A stretch of DNA of 64,000 bases from contig CALAFO010000047.1 in the NCBI GenBank assembly GCA_937892545.1, forward strand, positions 1 to 64,000, given 5' to 3'. This DNA comes from Scatosoma sp002474405. Its GTDB lineage: Bacteria > Bacillota > Clostridia > Christensenellales > Borkfalkiaceae. How positions within the stretch are numbered: the stretch's first letter is position 1; every line of letters starts with the position of its first letter. A program made the translations under genes and the position numbers. Below the pieces are notes generated by a model, which was given only the letters and a program-made list of their open reading frames with translations, was not told the origin of the DNA and ran no database searches. Of this stretch, positions 52,518 to 60,334 are shown one piece after another.

Positions 52518-52733
52518 ATGAAAAACGAAATCGCAAAGAAAATCGGCGCAAACTTGCGGGAAGCGCGCAAAATAAAGGGCATATCGCAGAAAGAACTGGC
52601 AGCCGAACTCGGCAAGAAACAACCTGAATACAGCGACTACGAAACGGGTAAAATTCAGCTTGATTACGAAAAAATTATTTTTCTTTGCAAAAAATTAGAT
52701 ATCACGCCCAACGAATTATTCGATACAGACTGA
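52518..52733 (+). CDS. Small XRE-family transcriptional regulator
   Basis: A 71-residue single-domain protein. The Cro/C1-type HTH fills residues about 7-65: IGANLREARKIKGISQKELA, then KKQPEYSDYETGKIQLDYEKIIFLCKKLDITPNELF. It should bind DNA as a dimer. It starts 25 bp after a perfect inverted repeat and is divergent to a membrane protein gene. A short AT-rich regulator like this is typical of acquired DNA. It ends at 52733 with no clear partner downstream. Confidence 0.9.
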   Translation: MKNEIAKKIGANLREARKIKGISQKELAAELGKKQPEYSDYETGKIQLDYEKIIFLCKKLDITPNELFDTD

Positions 52734-52813
52734 GTCCGAATTTCAAAAACGGCAATCTTTTTGCCCCCGGATGCCGCCGCCCGATGCCGCCCGGATAAAT
52801 CGCAAATACACTG

Positions 52814-52847
52814 CAAAAAAACGGAGCATTTCGCTCCGTTTTTTCAT
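52814..52847. terminator. Intrinsic terminator between convergent genes
   Basis: AAAAACGGAGC and GCTCCGTTTTT pair with a six-base loop, with T and A tracts on both sides. Confidence 0.85.
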
Positions 52848-52862
52848 TTTAAAAATCATTTT

Positions 52863-53840
52863 TCATAAGCTCGTCAACGCAATCGCGGCAAAGATAAACG
52901 CCAGCGCAGCCCATACGTTTCCGGTAATTTTCTGCCTGAAAACAATCGAATCGCAAAGCACCGTAAGCAGCATGCTCACGCCCCGCGCCAACGGATAATA
53001 CACCGCCGAAGGCAACGCCTCCGCCGAAAGCGTGGCAAAAAACGAATACACGTAAATCATCACCGCCGCCACCGATACAAACGCCGCAAGTTTTTTCCCC
53101 GAAGCCGCGTTTTCGGGCTGCAACCTCTTCCCCGCAAACGCCTTTCCCGCAAACAGCGCCGCCAGAAAGCACGCGCACACCGTCAGAAACGTCATCAGGT
53201 TAAAAAACGGAGCGTACTCCTTTCCCGCGCGCACGGGATACAACTTCTGCGTTATGCTCACGCCCGCGTTCGAAAGCACCAACAGCACGATATACGCCGC
53301 CGTAATCGCCGCCGCTTTCCTGCGTTCCGCCGCCGTCTTTTCCGTCTGTGCCGCCGCCCGTTCCGGGATATTTCCGGAAAGTTCTTTCGTTGCTCCGCCT
53401 CTCGCCGCCGCGGCGTTTTTTCTTTTCGCAAACAGCAGCGCCAGCGCCGCCAGAAGGCACGCCGCGCCCGCCCATTGCCGCGCGTTCACCGCTTCGCCTT
53501 CGTATAATACGGGCGCAAGAAACAACGGTATCGCCACCGAACCGAGCATACAGAACGATTCCACGAATACCAGCCCTATCCGCTCCGAACAAAGCAGCCA
53601 GGCAAACATCATCGCCGCGTTCGATACGCCGGAAATCAGCCACAGCGCCCACTCTTCCTTTTCCGCGCGCGCCCCCGAAGCAAGAAACACGGCAAGCGCC
53701 ACCGCGGCGCAAAGCAACGAACGGAAAGCGTTGATCCGCACGGAATTGTACGCGCCGGGGCACACTTTTCCGCAGCCTTTCATCGCCGCCATTTTCGTAA
53801 TGCCCGCAAAGCTTGCAATCAGTAAAAACACATATCCCAT
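52863..53840 (-). CDS. EamA/DMT-superfamily transporter
   Basis: A 325-residue membrane protein with about ten hydrophobic segments in two five-helix halves, as in drug/metabolite transporters. The loop between the halves (about residues 140-175) is long and charged (FAKRKNAAAARGG to AERRKAAA). The second half ends with SIVFRQKITGNVWAALAFIFAAIAL, the usual EamA close. Substrate unknown. The ATG at 53840 has no ribosome site, and a -10-like TATCAT lies only seven bases before it (with TTGCCG 18 bp further up), so the message may be leaderless. Confidence 0.82.
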   Translation of the reverse strand: MGYVFLLIASFAGITKMAAMKGCGKVCPGAYNSVRINAFRSLLCAAVALAVFLASGARAEKEEWALWLISGVSNAAMMFAWLLCSERIGLVFVESFCMLGSVAIPLFLAPVLYEGEAVNARQWAGAACLLAALALLFAKRKNAAAARGGATKELSGNIPERAAAQTEKTAAERRKAAAITAAYIVLLVLSNAGVSITQKLYPVRAGKEYAPFFNLMTFLTVCACFLAALFAGKAFAGKRLQPENAASGKKLAAFVSVAAVMIYVYSFFATLSAEALPSAVYYPLARGVSMLLTVLCDSIVFRQKITGNVWAALAFIFAAIALTSL

Positions 53841-53927
53841 ATAAGATATGATACACCGCGCCGCGGCGGCGCGGCAACGAATTTTCTTTCAAAAATTTGT
53901 ATTTTTACGGCGAATCCGCCTTTTTCT

Positions 53928-54575
53928 TTACAGTTTAAAGCACTTACGTACGTCTTTAAACGCGCCCAGCACAAGAAGATGAATTCCCTCTTCGATCACC
54001 GAATTGCAGTTCACCGCCAAAGACATTTTTCCGTCTTTTTTAATCGCCAGAATATTCACGCCGTACCGTTTTCTGATATCGATGTCCCCCACGGTTTTCC
54101 CCGTCCAGGCGGCGGGCGGCGTTACTTCGAAAATTCCCGATTCGTCGCCGAGTTCGATATAATCGCTCAGATTATCCGAAGCATAGCGTATCGCCGTCCA
54201 GTGCGCAAGCTGCCGTTCCGGGTACACGATGTTATCCGCGCCGTTCCGCAGCAGAAATTTTCCCTGTACGTCGTTGCACGCTCTGGAAACCACCTTTTTC
54301 GCTCCGAAATCTTTCAACAGCGACGTAATCTCAAGCGACGACTGAAAATCGTCGCCGATCGCCACGATACAAAGGTCGAAACGCGGCACGTCCAGAGACT
54401 TCAGAAATTCGGCGCGCGTGCAATCGCCTATTCTCGCCTCCGTAACGTACGGCATCGCGTCGTTCACGCGCTCTTCGTTTTCGTCCACGGCAAGCACTTC
54501 GTGGTCCAGTTCCCGCAGCTTTTTCACCGCGTTCAGTCCGAATCTTCCAAGACCTATCAACAATATATTTTTCAT
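53928..54575 (-). CDS. ktrA: Ktr/Trk potassium channel gating subunit
   Basis: A 215-residue cytoplasmic protein. The RCK-N Rossmann fold (1-135) starts NILLIGLGRFGLNAVKKL with the GxGxxG nucleotide motif and has the acidic strand-end residues in VLAVDENEERV. The RCK-C domain (about 140-215) follows. KtrA rings bind ATP/ADP and c-di-AMP and gate KtrB. The start follows AAAGGAG. It lies 30 bp behind ktrB in the same operon, the reverse of the usual ktrA-ktrB order. Confidence 0.92.
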   Translation of the reverse strand: MKNILLIGLGRFGLNAVKKLRELDHEVLAVDENEERVNDAMPYVTEARIGDCTRAEFLKSLDVPRFDLCIVAIGDDFQSSLEITSLLKDFGAKKVVSRACNDVQGKFLLRNGADNIVYPERQLAHWTAIRYASDNLSDYIELGDESGIFEVTPPAAWTGKTVGDIDIRKRYGVNILAIKKDGKMSLAVNCNSVIEEGIHLLVLGAFKDVRKCFKL

Positions 54576-54605
54576 CGGAATACTCCTTTCGCCTTACGCT
54601 TTCTT

Positions 54606-55958
54606 TCAGCCCACGGCAATCGTGCCGAGGGGCAATCTTCCGTCGTCGGAATGTCCGCCGCCCGCCACCGCCGTAAATAACGTCAGCCCGCCGACGCGCC
54701 CGAAATACATCAGTATCATCAGAATAGCGGGCGACGCGCCGAAAAACCCCGCCGTAATCCCCGTCGTCAGCCCCACGGTGGCAATCGCCGAAGCCGTTTC
54801 AAACATACACGGCAGCATCGGCAGTTTTTCAATCGTCGCTATCGCGATGCTCCCCGCTGCAAACAGGGAAACGTACAAAAACGCAATCGTCGCCGCGTCC
54901 TTCACCGTGTCGCTTCCTATTCTTCTGCCGAAGCACCGCACTTCTTTCCGTTTCCGCACCGCGGCAACCGCCGCGCAGAACAACACCGTCAGCGTCGTCA
55001 GTTTCATGCCGCCCGCCGTCGAACCGGATGCGCCGCCTATCAGCATCAGCGCGATCGTCGTCATCAGCGAAGCTTCGCTCATCGCCGAATAATCCACCGT
55101 GTTGAATCCCGCCGTACGCGGCGTAACCGCCGAAAACAACGAAGCCAGCACGCGCTCCCCGCCCGAAAGTTCCGCTTTCCACGCCGCCGAGGAAAACTCC
55201 GCGAAATAGAAATACACGGCGGGCACAAACACCAGTATCGCGCCGGATACCAGCACCGCTTTGCTCTGCACCGAATAGCGCTTCAGGCGGAATTTATTTC
55301 TGCCGACGTCTCCCCACACCGAAAAGCCTAGCCCGCCGCAAAGAATCAGCCCGCAAATCGTAAAATTGACGAGCGGCGAACCGACAAACCCCGTCAAAGA
55401 CGAAAATTGCCCCGTTTCCGCGCCCATCAGGTCGAACCCCGCGTTGCAATACGCCGATACGGAATGGAAGAACGCATAGCCGATTCCCCTTGCACCGAAT
55501 CGCGAACAGAACGCGGGCATTAAAAACAGCGCGCCGATCGCTTCCGCGGCAAGCGAAAACAATAAAATAAACCGCGCGTATCTCCAGGCGTCTCGGCTCT
55601 CTTCGGCTGCCACCGATTCCAGCATGGTATTCTGCCCGGAAAGCCGCAATTTCTTTCCCGCCGCCACGGCAAACGTAACGGCAAGCGTTACCACGCCCAC
55701 GCCGCCGATTTGTATCAGCGTGATAATCGTCAGTTTCCCGAACAGCGAAAAATAAGTAGCGGTATCGCGCACCACCAGCCCCGTAACGCACACGGCGGAA
55801 GCGGAAGTAAACAACGCGTCGAGGAAAGGCATGCTTTCCCTGCTCTGCGCCGCAATCGGCAACGCCAGCAGAACGCCGCCCGCCAGAATCGCCGCGGCAT
55901 AACCGAGGATGATCGTCTGCGCCGAAGTCAGCCGCAGTTTTTTCCGAAAAACATTCAT
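54606..55958 (-). CDS. ktrB: Ktr/Trk potassium channel membrane subunit
   Basis: A 450-residue protein with the four M1-P-M2 repeats of the TrkH/KtrB family. Filter-region landmarks are SASAVCVTGLVV near residue 52, SAYCNAGFDLMG near 168, TPRTAGFNTVDY near 272 and ASAIATVGLTTGIT near 387, each with a conserved Gly. MLIGGASGSTAGGMKLTT is the characteristic helix-loop of the third repeat. It conducts K+ under KtrA control. The ATG at 55958 is six bases after a TATAAT and has no ribosome site, so the mRNA appears to start at the initiation codon. Confidence 0.93.
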   Translation of the reverse strand: MNVFRKKLRLTSAQTIILGYAAAILAGGVLLALPIAAQSRESMPFLDALFTSASAVCVTGLVVRDTATYFSLFGKLTIITLIQIGGVGVVTLAVTFAVAAGKKLRLSGQNTMLESVAAEESRDAWRYARFILLFSLAAEAIGALFLMPAFCSRFGARGIGYAFFHSVSAYCNAGFDLMGAETGQFSSLTGFVGSPLVNFTICGLILCGGLGFSVWGDVGRNKFRLKRYSVQSKAVLVSGAILVFVPAVYFYFAEFSSAAWKAELSGGERVLASLFSAVTPRTAGFNTVDYSAMSEASLMTTIALMLIGGASGSTAGGMKLTTLTVLFCAAVAAVRKRKEVRCFGRRIGSDTVKDAATIAFLYVSLFAAGSIAIATIEKLPMLPCMFETASAIATVGLTTGITAGFFGASPAILMILMYFGRVGGLTLFTAVAGGGHSDDGRLPLGTIAVG

Positions 55959-55964
55959 ACCGCT

Positions 55965-55992
55965 ATTATACCACGCGCGCCGAAAAAGTCAA
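55965..55992 (-). promoter_or_regulatory. Promoter of ktrBA placed at the start codon
   Basis: On the minus strand TTGACT, 16 bp, TATAAT, then six bases, then the ktrB ATG. The predicted start site coincides with the start codon. Confidence 0.75.
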
Positions 55993-56150
55993 GCAAGCGC
56001 CGCGCCCCCGCGCAACATTCTTTCCGGAAGGTTGTATTTTACGCTTTTTTGCCCCGCCCGCGCACGAAAAAAAGCGAAACCCGTCCGGTTCCGCCTTTTC
56101 TCCTTTTTCCCGCCCGTTATCTCTTTATTTTCCGCCGTACGGCTCGTTTT

Positions 56151-56894
56151 TCAACCCGCGTTGCCGGGCAGACCGGCGGCGCCCGCGCCTACGTACCCTT
56201 CCCGTCCGTCCGCACGTCTGTTTTCGCCGCGGAACGCGTACAGATCGAATTCCGTTTCTATATCGAAATCCTCCGCGTTGTCAAACGCGGCAAGTTTCGA
56301 AACGGAAACCTCGTACGCCGTCATCGTTTTCGTTTCCGTCTCGCTCAGTTTTTTCTGATATTCGCGGCTCTGAATCCGCCCCGAAATCGCCACCTTATCC
56401 CCCACGGAAAGGTTTTTCACAAACCGCGCGTTCCTTCCCCAGGCAATGCACGGAATATAATCGGATTTATTGTACGCGCGGTTCACGGCAATCAGCACGT
56501 CGGCAATCTCGCGGTTGAACGGCGTGGTGCGGTACACGGGCGGTTTGCAGATATACCCGCTAAGCAGAATCCCGTTCGGGTTTTTATTTTCGTCCGCTTC
56601 TTCTATTTCCCGCACGAACACCGTCAGCATCAGCCGCGATCTTCCGTTTTCCAGCTTGTTATAACTGCGGAATTGTCCCGAAGCCGCCACAAACGAACCT
56701 TTTTTCAGATCGTGCGCTTCTATCAGCCGCTCGCTCACCGTAACGGGCAGAATATCCGCCTGTCCCGAAAGTCGCATCACTTTCAGAAAGAATTCGTAAA
56801 ACCCTTCTCCGTACACCTCGTGCGAGAACGTTTTATCGGAAACGATCTCCCCCATCACGTATACCTTGTTGTTTTTCTCCGTCGCGTAATTCAT
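56151..56894 (-). CDS. Tandem-OB-fold single-stranded DNA-binding-type protein
   Basis: A 247-residue protein made of two SSB-like OB folds. The first (about 8-100) has VYVMGEIVSD, YEFFLKVMRLSGQADILPVTVSE and FVAASGQFRSY. The second (about 105-205) has LSGYICKPPVYRTTPFNREIADVLIAVNR, DYIPCIAWGRNARF and VGDKVAISGRIQSREY, the classic SSB pattern. A Gly-rich tail ends AGLPGNAG without the acidic DDDIPF tip that recruits partners. Such doubled proteins occur in Clostridia besides the canonical SSB. It stands alone between ktrB and the deacetylase gene. Confidence 0.82.
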   Translation of the reverse strand: MNYATEKNNKVYVMGEIVSDKTFSHEVYGEGFYEFFLKVMRLSGQADILPVTVSERLIEAHDLKKGSFVAASGQFRSYNKLENGRSRLMLTVFVREIEEADENKNPNGILLSGYICKPPVYRTTPFNREIADVLIAVNRAYNKSDYIPCIAWGRNARFVKNLSVGDKVAISGRIQSREYQKKLSETETKTMTAYEVSVSKLAAFDNAEDFDIETEFDLYAFRGENRRADGREGYVGAGAAGLPGNAG

Positions 56895-56977
56895 TGAATT
56901 TTTACCTCCGTTTTTCTTGGTTTTTATCTGTTTTCGCGCGCCTTATCCGCGTTCGCTTCACCCATACCCCGCGCGTT

Positions 56978-57745
56978 TCAACTCGCGGGCATCTGCCGCC
57001 CGTCGCTCCGCATCGAATAGTTTTCACGGTAGATAAGCTCCCCGATCGGCACGAAACGATAGCCCTTGTTCTTCAGCGCGGATAAAATCACGGGCAGCGC
57101 CTCCGCCGTATGCAACCCGTTGTTGTGGCATAAAATAATCGAACCGCTTTTCACCCCGTTCACCACCCGCAGCGCGATTTCCTGCCCGGAAAGATTCTTC
57201 CAGTCCAAAGAGTCCACGTCCCACTGAATCGTATACAGTCCCGCTTCCTTCGCCGTCTCCACCAGCAAATCGTCGTAATCCCCGAACGGCGGACGAAACA
57301 ACTCCGTCTTTTTCCCCGTAATCTTTTCAATCGCCTCGCACGAAGTATTCAGCTCGCTTACAATCTGTTCCTTCGTCAGCTCGCTCATTTTCGGGTGCGT
57401 GCGGCTGTGCGTGCCGATTTCGTGCCCCGCCGCCGCGATTTTTTTCACGTATTCCGGGTACTTTTCCACCCAGAACTGCACCATGAAAAACGTGCATTTC
57501 ACGTCCTGTTCGTCCATGATTTTCAACAGCTCGTCGGTGTGCTCCACGCCCCAGGCGCAATCGAACGAAATCGAAATCGTCTTATCTTCGCGCTCCACCG
57601 AATAAATCGGCAACACCCGTTTTTTCGCAAACGCCGCGTATGCCGCCGGCGCGAACGCGTTCGCCGCAACCACCGCCACCAGCAGCGCGCACGCCGCCAG
57701 AAACAAAACCGCCGCTTTTTTCCTGCCCACGCAGATTATTTTCAT
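56978..57745 (-). CDS. PdaB-like polysaccharide deacetylase
   Basis: A 255-residue protein with an N-terminal membrane anchor (about residues 10-38) and a NodB domain. Motif 1 reads ISFDCAWG, which keeps the first catalytic Asp but has Cys where most deacetylases have the metal Asp; PdaB has SFDISWG, so the variant matches that subgroup. Motif 2 THSRTHPKM supplies the two zinc histidines, and RPPFGDYDD is motif 3. PdaB acts late in sporulation on the spore wall. With the other sporulation-type genes here a spore role is likely but not proved. The ATG is followed by a basic KK pair before the anchor, as expected. Confidence 0.87.
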   Translation of the reverse strand: MKIICVGRKKAAVLFLAACALLVAVVAANAFAPAAYAAFAKKRVLPIYSVEREDKTISISFDCAWGVEHTDELLKIMDEQDVKCTFFMVQFWVEKYPEYVKKIAAAGHEIGTHSRTHPKMSELTKEQIVSELNTSCEAIEKITGKKTELFRPPFGDYDDLLVETAKEAGLYTIQWDVDSLDWKNLSGQEIALRVVNGVKSGSIILCHNNGLHTAEALPVILSALKNKGYRFVPIGELIYRENYSMRSDGRQMPAS

Positions 57746-58046
57746 TTTCCACCGCCGCGTATCTCTATTTTAACTTCTTTCCCCGCGCGAAATTTTCGCT
57801 TTTTCAAGGGAATTTGCGCAAGTTTTGTCGAAAACCGTTTTTCCCCGCCGTCTCCCGCCGCATACTTTCACGGCGCGGCGGCCTCTTTCGCTTTCCCTCT
57901 ATTCTATTCCCCGCCGCCCCCGGATATTCCCGCCGCGTTTTTTTCGGACGCCGTTATTTTTCACAATCGTCAGAAACGCCGCGCAAACCGTTGACACGCC
58001 CCCGCAAAAGTGATAAAATCAAAGAAAAAGCACGGAGAAAAAACGT
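57746..58046. other. Gene-free region between the deacetylase gene and the NatA-like ABC gene
   Basis: About 300 bp, locally C-rich. The only recognisable feature is a promoter near the right end (TTGACA at 57991-57996, 17 bp, TAAAAT at 58014-58019) that drives the ABC transporter operon. No other gene or repeat was seen. Confidence 0.6.
57991..58019 (+). promoter_or_regulatory. Sigma-A promoter of the NatAB-like operon
   Basis: TTGACA, 17 bp, TAAAAT, ending 27 bp before the ATG at 58047. Confidence 0.85.
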
Positions 58047-58835
58047 ATGTGTATTCCCGAAGAAACCGCGATGCGCGCGGAAAACTTAAAAAAGACGTTT
58101 CATCTTTCCGCAAAACAGCGCAAAACGCAAAAGACGGCGGAACGCACGAAAACCGCTGTCGACGGACTCTCTTTCACGGTAAAAAAAGGCGAAATTTACG
58201 GACTGCTCGGTCCCAACGGCGCGGGCAAAACCACCACGCTCCGCATGCTCGCCACGCTGATAAAGCCGGATAGCGGCGACGCGTTCGTCAACGGGCACAG
58301 CGTAACGAAAGAGGCGGATAAGGTGCGCAACGAAATCGGCTTTTTAACCAGCGAACTGAAACCGGACGAATTTTTCACGCCCTCGTACCTCTTCGATTTT
58401 TATTCGGAACTGCACGGCATGAGCGAGGCGCGGCGCAGCGAACGCAAAGCGCTTTTGTTCTCCCGCTTCGGCATAGACAACTTCGCCGAAACGAAAATCG
58501 CCGATCTTTCCACGGGCATGAAGCAAAAGGTTTCCATCGCGATTTCCCTCGTGCACGATCCCGATTTCATCATTTTCGACGAACCCACCAACGGGCTGGA
58601 CGTGCTCACGGCGAAAACCGTAACCGATTTTCTTCTGGAACAGAAAGAACGCGGCAAAACGGTACTGCTGTCCACCCATATCTTTTCGCTGGTCGAAAAA
58701 CTCTGCGACCGCGCCGGCATCGTCATCGACGGAAAAATGGCAAAGGAAGGCAGCGTGAAAGAACTCACGGCGGAAAAATCCCTCGAAGACGCGTTCTTCG
58801 ATTTATACGCGGCGGTGAAAGGAGCAAACTTATGA
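58047..58835 (+). CDS. ABC transporter ATP-binding protein (NatA type)
   Basis: A 262-residue ATPase. Walker A GLLGPNGAGKTTTLRML lies near residue 52, the Q-loop near FLTSELKPDEFF, the signature reads LSTGMKQKVSI near 150, Walker B is FIIFDEPTNGLDV near 173 and the H-loop is LLSTHIFS near 210. The signature LSTGMKQ rather than LSGGQ is common in NatA-type exporters. It overlaps the permease gene by four bases (ATGA). With that permease it resembles NatAB, a Na+ exporter, but lipid or drug export is equally possible. Confidence 0.9.
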   Translation: MCIPEETAMRAENLKKTFHLSAKQRKTQKTAERTKTAVDGLSFTVKKGEIYGLLGPNGAGKTTTLRMLATLIKPDSGDAFVNGHSVTKEADKVRNEIGFLTSELKPDEFFTPSYLFDFYSELHGMSEARRSERKALLFSRFGIDNFAETKIADLSTGMKQKVSIAISLVHDPDFIIFDEPTNGLDVLTAKTVTDFLLEQKERGKTVLLSTHIFSLVEKLCDRAGIVIDGKMAKEGSVKELTAEKSLEDAFFDLYAAVKGANL

Positions 58836-59968
58836 AAACAGTTCTCACCATCATGAAAAAAGAATTTGCCCGCATTTTTAAAGACAGGCGGCTGGTGTTG
58901 TCGCTGATTCTGCCGGGCGTGCTTTTATACTGCATCTATTCCCTGCTCGGCGGCGTCATCGGCAATATGGTTTCGCCCGACGAAAATCAGACGTACAAAA
59001 TCGCCGTCGTCGATCTCCCCGCCGCTTTCGAAGCCGATTTCGGCGCCGTCCCCGCCGTAACGCTCGAAAAAATTTCAAAAGACGAGCTCGAAAGCGCGAA
59101 ACAGCGCGTAACGGACGGCGAAATCGACGCCGTGGCGGACTTCTCCGCACTTAGCGCAACCTCCCCGGAAACCGCGCCGGGCGTAGAGATTTATTACAAC
59201 TCCACCGAAACCGTTTCTTCGGGCGCGTACCAAATCCTGTATACCGTTCTCTCCGCGCGGCAGACCACGAATTTTTACATCGCCTCCGCCGACATCGCGT
59301 CCGATAAAGACGTAACCGCCATGATGCTTTCCATGATCGCGCCCATGCTGCTCGTAACGTTCATTTACGCGGGCTGCATGTCGCTCGTGCCCGAATCCAT
59401 CGCGGGCGAAAAAGAAAGAGGCTCCTTCGCCACCATGCTGGTAACGCCCGTAAAGCGCAGCCATATCGCGCTCGGCAAAATTCTGTCCCTTTCGGCGGCT
59501 TCGCTCGTATCGGCAACGTGCTCTTTCTTCGGCATCGTTCTTTCTCTCCCGAAAATGCTTCAGTCCGACGGCGTCGGCATGAACTTCTCCGCCGCGGCGT
59601 ACGGCGTTTCCGATTATCTTTTGCTGCTGCTCGTCATCGTGGCAACCACGCTCGTCATCGTGGCGCTGATGTCGCTGCTGTCCACACTCGCAAAAAGCGT
59701 AAAAGAAGCCAACAGCTACGCGGGGCCGCTCATGATCGTCATTCTTGCGGCGGCGATAGGCAATATGCTTTTCGGCGGAAAAATCGGCGCGTGGGCATAC
59801 TTTATCCCCGTGTTCAATTCGGTGAAAGTCATGGGCGATATTTTCTCGTTCACGGCAAAAACATGGCAGGTGCTTGCCGCGGCGCTTACCGATCTTGCGG
59901 CGGCAGGCGCGCTTTCGTTCGCGCTCGCGAAAATGTTCGACAGCGAAAAAATCATCTCCGGCTCGTAA
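58832..59968 (+). CDS. ABC-2-type permease (NatB type)
   Basis: A 378-residue protein with one N-terminal helix (about residues 20-42), a large external domain (about 45-165) and five or six C-terminal helices (from about 170). SLVPESIAGEKERGSFATMLVTPVKRSHIALGK near 187 is the characteristic ABC-2/NatB coupling segment. It forms the exporter with the preceding ATPase and is translated through an ATGA overlap. Substrate not shown by sequence. Confidence 0.88.
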   Translation: MKTVLTIMKKEFARIFKDRRLVLSLILPGVLLYCIYSLLGGVIGNMVSPDENQTYKIAVVDLPAAFEADFGAVPAVTLEKISKDELESAKQRVTDGEIDAVADFSALSATSPETAPGVEIYYNSTETVSSGAYQILYTVLSARQTTNFYIASADIASDKDVTAMMLSMIAPMLLVTFIYAGCMSLVPESIAGEKERGSFATMLVTPVKRSHIALGKILSLSAASLVSATCSFFGIVLSLPKMLQSDGVGMNFSAAAYGVSDYLLLLLVIVATTLVIVALMSLLSTLAKSVKEANSYAGPLMIVILAAAIGNMLFGGKIGAWAYFIPVFNSVKVMGDIFSFTAKTWQVLAAALTDLAAAGALSFALAKMFDSEKIISGS

Positions 59969-60078
59969 TGTTTTCTCCCGGCGCATAAACCCTTTCTTTT
60001 CTGTCAAACATATAATAAAGCAAGGCGGAAAGAGAAGAGAAAAAATAAAATTTATCGCGCAATTTCCGCGGCAAAGGT

Positions 60079-60107
60079 TTGACAATTTCCCTTTTCGCTG
60101 TTATAAT
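60079..60107 (+). promoter_or_regulatory. Consensus promoter of the mgtE leader
   Basis: A perfect TTGACA, 17 bp, TATAAT, placed 228 bp before the mgtE start codon, so the message carries a long leader (about 60114-60334). Confidence 0.9.
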
Positions 60108-60156
60108 AGAAATGCGGAATCGGAAAGTTCCCTTCCCGCGCAAAATAAATTTTTTT

Positions 60157-60296
60157 TAAAGGAGGCACCTACCGTGGACGATCGAAGTAGAGGCGACGAT
60201 AAACCCGGACTAACCGTTTTTGCGGCGCGCCTCCTTTATTCGTTGCTTTAAGCAACAATCTCCGGCGCAAAGCCGTAGCGGGATAACCGTTTATCC
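60157..60296 (+). promoter_or_regulatory. Structured leader upstream of mgtE
   Basis: TAAAGGAGGC (60157-60166, containing the leader ORF ribosome site) is exactly complementary to GCCTCCTTTA (60229-60238, near the end of that ORF). Further hairpins are GTTGC/GCAAC around the ORF stop (60242-60256), CGGC/GCCG (60263-60275) and GGATAA/TTATCC (60281-60296). The known M-box Mg2+ riboswitch sequence was not recognised. The arrangement suggests translation-dependent folding that controls mgtE. Confidence 0.6.
60174..60251 (+). CDS. 25-residue leader peptide ahead of mgtE
   Basis: GTG at 60174 follows a strong AAAGGAGG site by eight bases and opens a 25-codon frame. The peptide begins VDDRSRGDDKPG and ends FAARLLYSLL. 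Its first half is packed with Asp/Arg/Lys and has a Pro directly after DDK. Runs of acidic residues with proline destabilise ribosomes at low Mg2+ in enterobacterial MgtL-type leaders, so the composition fits a Mg2+-sensing leader peptide. That mechanism is inference. Translating it would disrupt the pairing between its ribosome site and its 3' end. The stop codon lies in a small hairpin, and mgtE starts 83 bp later. Confidence 0.6.
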   Translation: MDDRSRGDDKPGLTVFAARLLYSLL

Positions 60297-60334
60297 GCCT
60301 TTCTTTCACGCCTTTGTGCAAGAGAAAAAGAAAG

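Noticed and set aside
60108..60334. M-box (ykoK) Mg2+ riboswitch upstream of mgtE
   Set aside because: The conserved M-box blocks such as GTTAGGTGAGGCTCC were not seen. The leader instead shows a small ORF and different pairings.
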